DNA from: Methanoregula sp.
GTDB taxonomy: Archaea > Halobacteriota > Methanomicrobia > Methanomicrobiales > Methanospirillaceae
Assembly: GCA_013331015.1 (NCBI GenBank)
Contig: DUHF01000326.1
Span: 1-6,346 of the forward strand
Reading direction: 5' to 3'
DNA length: 6,346 nucleotides
A model generated the notes under the pieces. The model saw only the letters and a list, made by a program, of their open reading frames with translations. It was not told the DNA's origin and did not search any database. A program made the translations under genes and the position numbers. Shown piece after piece: positions 5,491-6,346 of this stretch (within the stretch, counting starts at the first letter, position 1; each line of letters begins with the position of its first letter).

Positions 5491-5505
5491 TGCTAAAGGT
5501 TAGCA
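5491..5505. promoter_or_regulatory. Candidate operator, copy 2 (TGCTAA-AGG-TTAGCA)
   Basis: A perfect 6-bp inverted repeat with a 3-base centre lies between the livG TATA box and the livG ATG, about where transcription should start. It shares TGCTA-N5-TAGCA with the copy upstream of livK. The sixth arm base pair has changed (T/A in one copy, A/T in the other) while symmetry is kept, as expected for a site bound by a dimeric regulator. Confidence 0.6.
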
Positions 5506-5512
5506 TAGTAGG

Positions 5513-5520
5513 GTATTAAA
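5513..5520 (-). promoter_or_regulatory. livG promoter: TATA box
   Basis: On the minus strand the sequence reads TTTAATAC, about 47 bases upstream of the livG ATG. It is a moderate match to the archaeal consensus and predicts a start near 5490, just at the edge of the 15-bp dyad, with a leader of about 25 bases. Confidence 0.45.
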
Positions 5521-5581
5521 GATACTGTCCTGCCGTGCGGGGGCATGAAGAGTGCCGCGGAGGCCGGTAAATGAAAGAATG

Positions 5582-5589
5582 TTTTTATC
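5582..5589 (+). promoter_or_regulatory. Candidate promoter of the small gene/primase-like pair
   Basis: TTTTTATC lies about 45 bases before the proposed TTG start and predicts a start near 5612. A 5-bp dyad, CCTGT/ACAGG (5604-5608 and 5618-5622), overlaps the Shine-Dalgarno and could modulate translation. Both calls are tentative. Confidence 0.3.
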
Positions 5590-5633
5590 CTGATAATGAA
5601 AATCCTGTGTAGTAATTACAGGGGGTGCAGGTT

Positions 5634-5996
5634 TTGGGTATCTTCGATGAGATCGACAAAGCGCTGAAGAAGGTTGAAGCAGAAGTAAAAAAGGCCGATC
5701 TGGATAAAAGTTTCAAGGATATCGGGGAGGGGATCAACAAAGCGGGAAATGAGGTCTCACACGAGATCAACAAGGCAACAACACCTGCGCGTACGCCCCA
5801 CCCGGGCTACTCCCGGATCACCGCGTGGATGAAGACCCGGTACAAAGCAAAGATCTCTGGCGTTTCCGATCCTTGCCAGAAGAACCTTGAGCTTGAACTC
5901 ATTGCTGCGGAAGCAACGAGCGGGCTCTCGGCAAAGACAAAGAAAGGTTTCCTCGATTACCTGAAAAGCCAGAATTACGAACAACTCTTAAAATAA
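5634..5996 (+). CDS. Small hypothetical protein with amphipathic N-terminal half
   Basis: I do not recognise the family. I prefer the TTG at 5634 (120 residues, beginning MGIFDEIDKALKKVEAEVKK) over the GTG at 5625, because AGGGGGTG (5620-5627), one mismatch from the archaeal Shine-Dalgarno AGGAGGTG, then sits 6 bases before the start; the GTG would itself be part of that site. Residues 1-49 are charged with regularly spaced hydrophobics (I3, F4, I7, L11, V14, V18), suggesting amphipathic helices or a coiled coil. A Pro-rich break (51-57) follows, then a basic, helical C-terminal half with Trp65, one Cys (81) and a KKGFLDYLKSQNYEQLL end. There is no signal peptide or membrane helix. The primase-like gene starts 6 bases after its stop, so the two are probably co-transcribed. 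Base composition resembles its neighbours. Confidence 0.75.
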   Translation: MGIFDEIDKALKKVEAEVKKADLDKSFKDIGEGINKAGNEVSHEINKATTPARTPHPGYSRITAWMKTRYKAKISGVSDPCQKNLELELIAAEATSGLSAKTKKGFLDYLKSQNYEQLLK

Positions 5997-6002
5997 CGGG
6001 AT

Positions 6003-6346
6003 ATGACCGATCCCATCCGCTCCTTTTACCAGCACCATCCTCCCGATCTCGCACCAGTCACTGACTGGTCACACCGCCATTTCCGGATCCTGCTCCCCCG
6101 CGGCACGTTCTTCAAGATTCCTGACCGGATCCGTAACCCGGCAACCCTGCAACGGTGGCTCGTCCGCTACCGGCCACGTGATGTCTATTACTCCACCAGC
6201 TGCTGGCTTGCCCCGGAGAACCTCGGGCGGCGGGAGGGAACACCGCTTGCCGATAACATCTTTCTCTCGTCCGATATCGTCTTTGACATCGACCGTTCGC
6301 CGTTCTCGTTAGAAAACCTCGAAGATGCCCGCCGGGACACGATCAG
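6003..6346 (+). CDS. Archaeo-eukaryotic primase small-subunit-like protein, N-terminal part (runs off right edge)
   Basis: An open frame of 114 complete codons runs from the ATG at 6003 to the window end. The sequence resembles the N-terminal catalytic half of PriS-type primases: a basic segment HRHFRILLPRG (24-34), then RPRDVYYSTSCWLAPENLG (57-75), then NIFLSSDIVFDID (85-97). DVYYS followed by hh-FDxD is the archaeo-eukaryotic primase arrangement in which Asp95 and Asp97 would bind the catalytic metals. The first segment is compact compared with replicative PriS, so this may be a divergent paralogue and not the replicative subunit. I give no symbol for that reason. The second half of the catalytic site, including the expected His and third Asp, lies outside the window. 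There is no clear Shine-Dalgarno (CGGGAT precedes the ATG), which suggests coupling to the upstream small gene. Confidence 0.6.
   Translation, partial: MTDPIRSFYQHHPPDLAPVTDWSHRHFRILLPRGTFFKIPDRIRNPATLQRWLVRYRPRDVYYSTSCWLAPENLGRREGTPLADNIFLSSDIVFDIDRSPFSLENLEDARRDTI

Noticed and set aside
5545..5612. Two tiny overlapping frames (9 and 13 codons) between livG and the small gene, a possible leader peptide
   Set aside because: Too short to support. There is no clear Shine-Dalgarno and no run of Leu/Ile/Val codons suggesting attenuation by branched-chain amino acids.

Overview
The window looks like part of a methanogenic archaeon, most likely of the Methanomicrobiales (Methanoregula-like). The signs are archaeal promoter elements (TTTATATT-type TATA boxes), archaeal Shine-Dalgarno sequences, moderately GC-rich codon use with AT-rich gaps, an archaeal-style lipoprotein, and a fragment of an archaeo-eukaryotic primase-like protein at the right edge. 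The taxonomic call is an inference from style and gene content, not from a marker gene.

Layout. At the left edge, a gene of unknown function runs leftward off the window (1-121, minus). A 273-base gap follows, rich in inverted repeats. Next comes a rightward operon, livK-livH-livM (395-3650), encoding a lipid-anchored solute-binding protein and two membrane permeases of a branched-chain amino acid type (HAAT family) ABC importer. A 368-base convergent intergenic region follows, with several dyads, a direct repeat and poly-T tracts. A leftward operon, livG-livF (5466 to 4019, minus), then encodes the two ATPases of the same importer. To its right, and divergent from it, a rightward pair begins: a 120-residue protein of unknown function (5634-5996) and, six bases later, a truncated primase-small-subunit-like gene (6003-6346) that runs off the window.

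How it works together. LivK (anchored outside the membrane) should deliver ligand to the LivH/LivM channel, driven by the LivG/LivF ATPase pair. The five genes are split into two convergent transcription units instead of the usual single KHMGF order. The most notable signal is a 15-bp perfect palindrome, TGCTA-N5-TAGCA, present once upstream of livK (368-382) and once upstream of livG (5491-5505). In both places it lies between the TATA box and the start codon. The sixth arm base differs between the copies but stays symmetric (T/A versus A/T). I read it as a shared operator that co-regulates the two halves of the transporter. LivG also has a degenerate ABC signature and LivF a Gln in place of the H-loop His, which implies one standard and one degenerate ATP site.

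I see no transposase, CRISPR array, tRNA or rRNA. The core transporter is a known family. The less described parts are the paired operators, the structured convergent region, and the small gene coupled to the primase-like gene.
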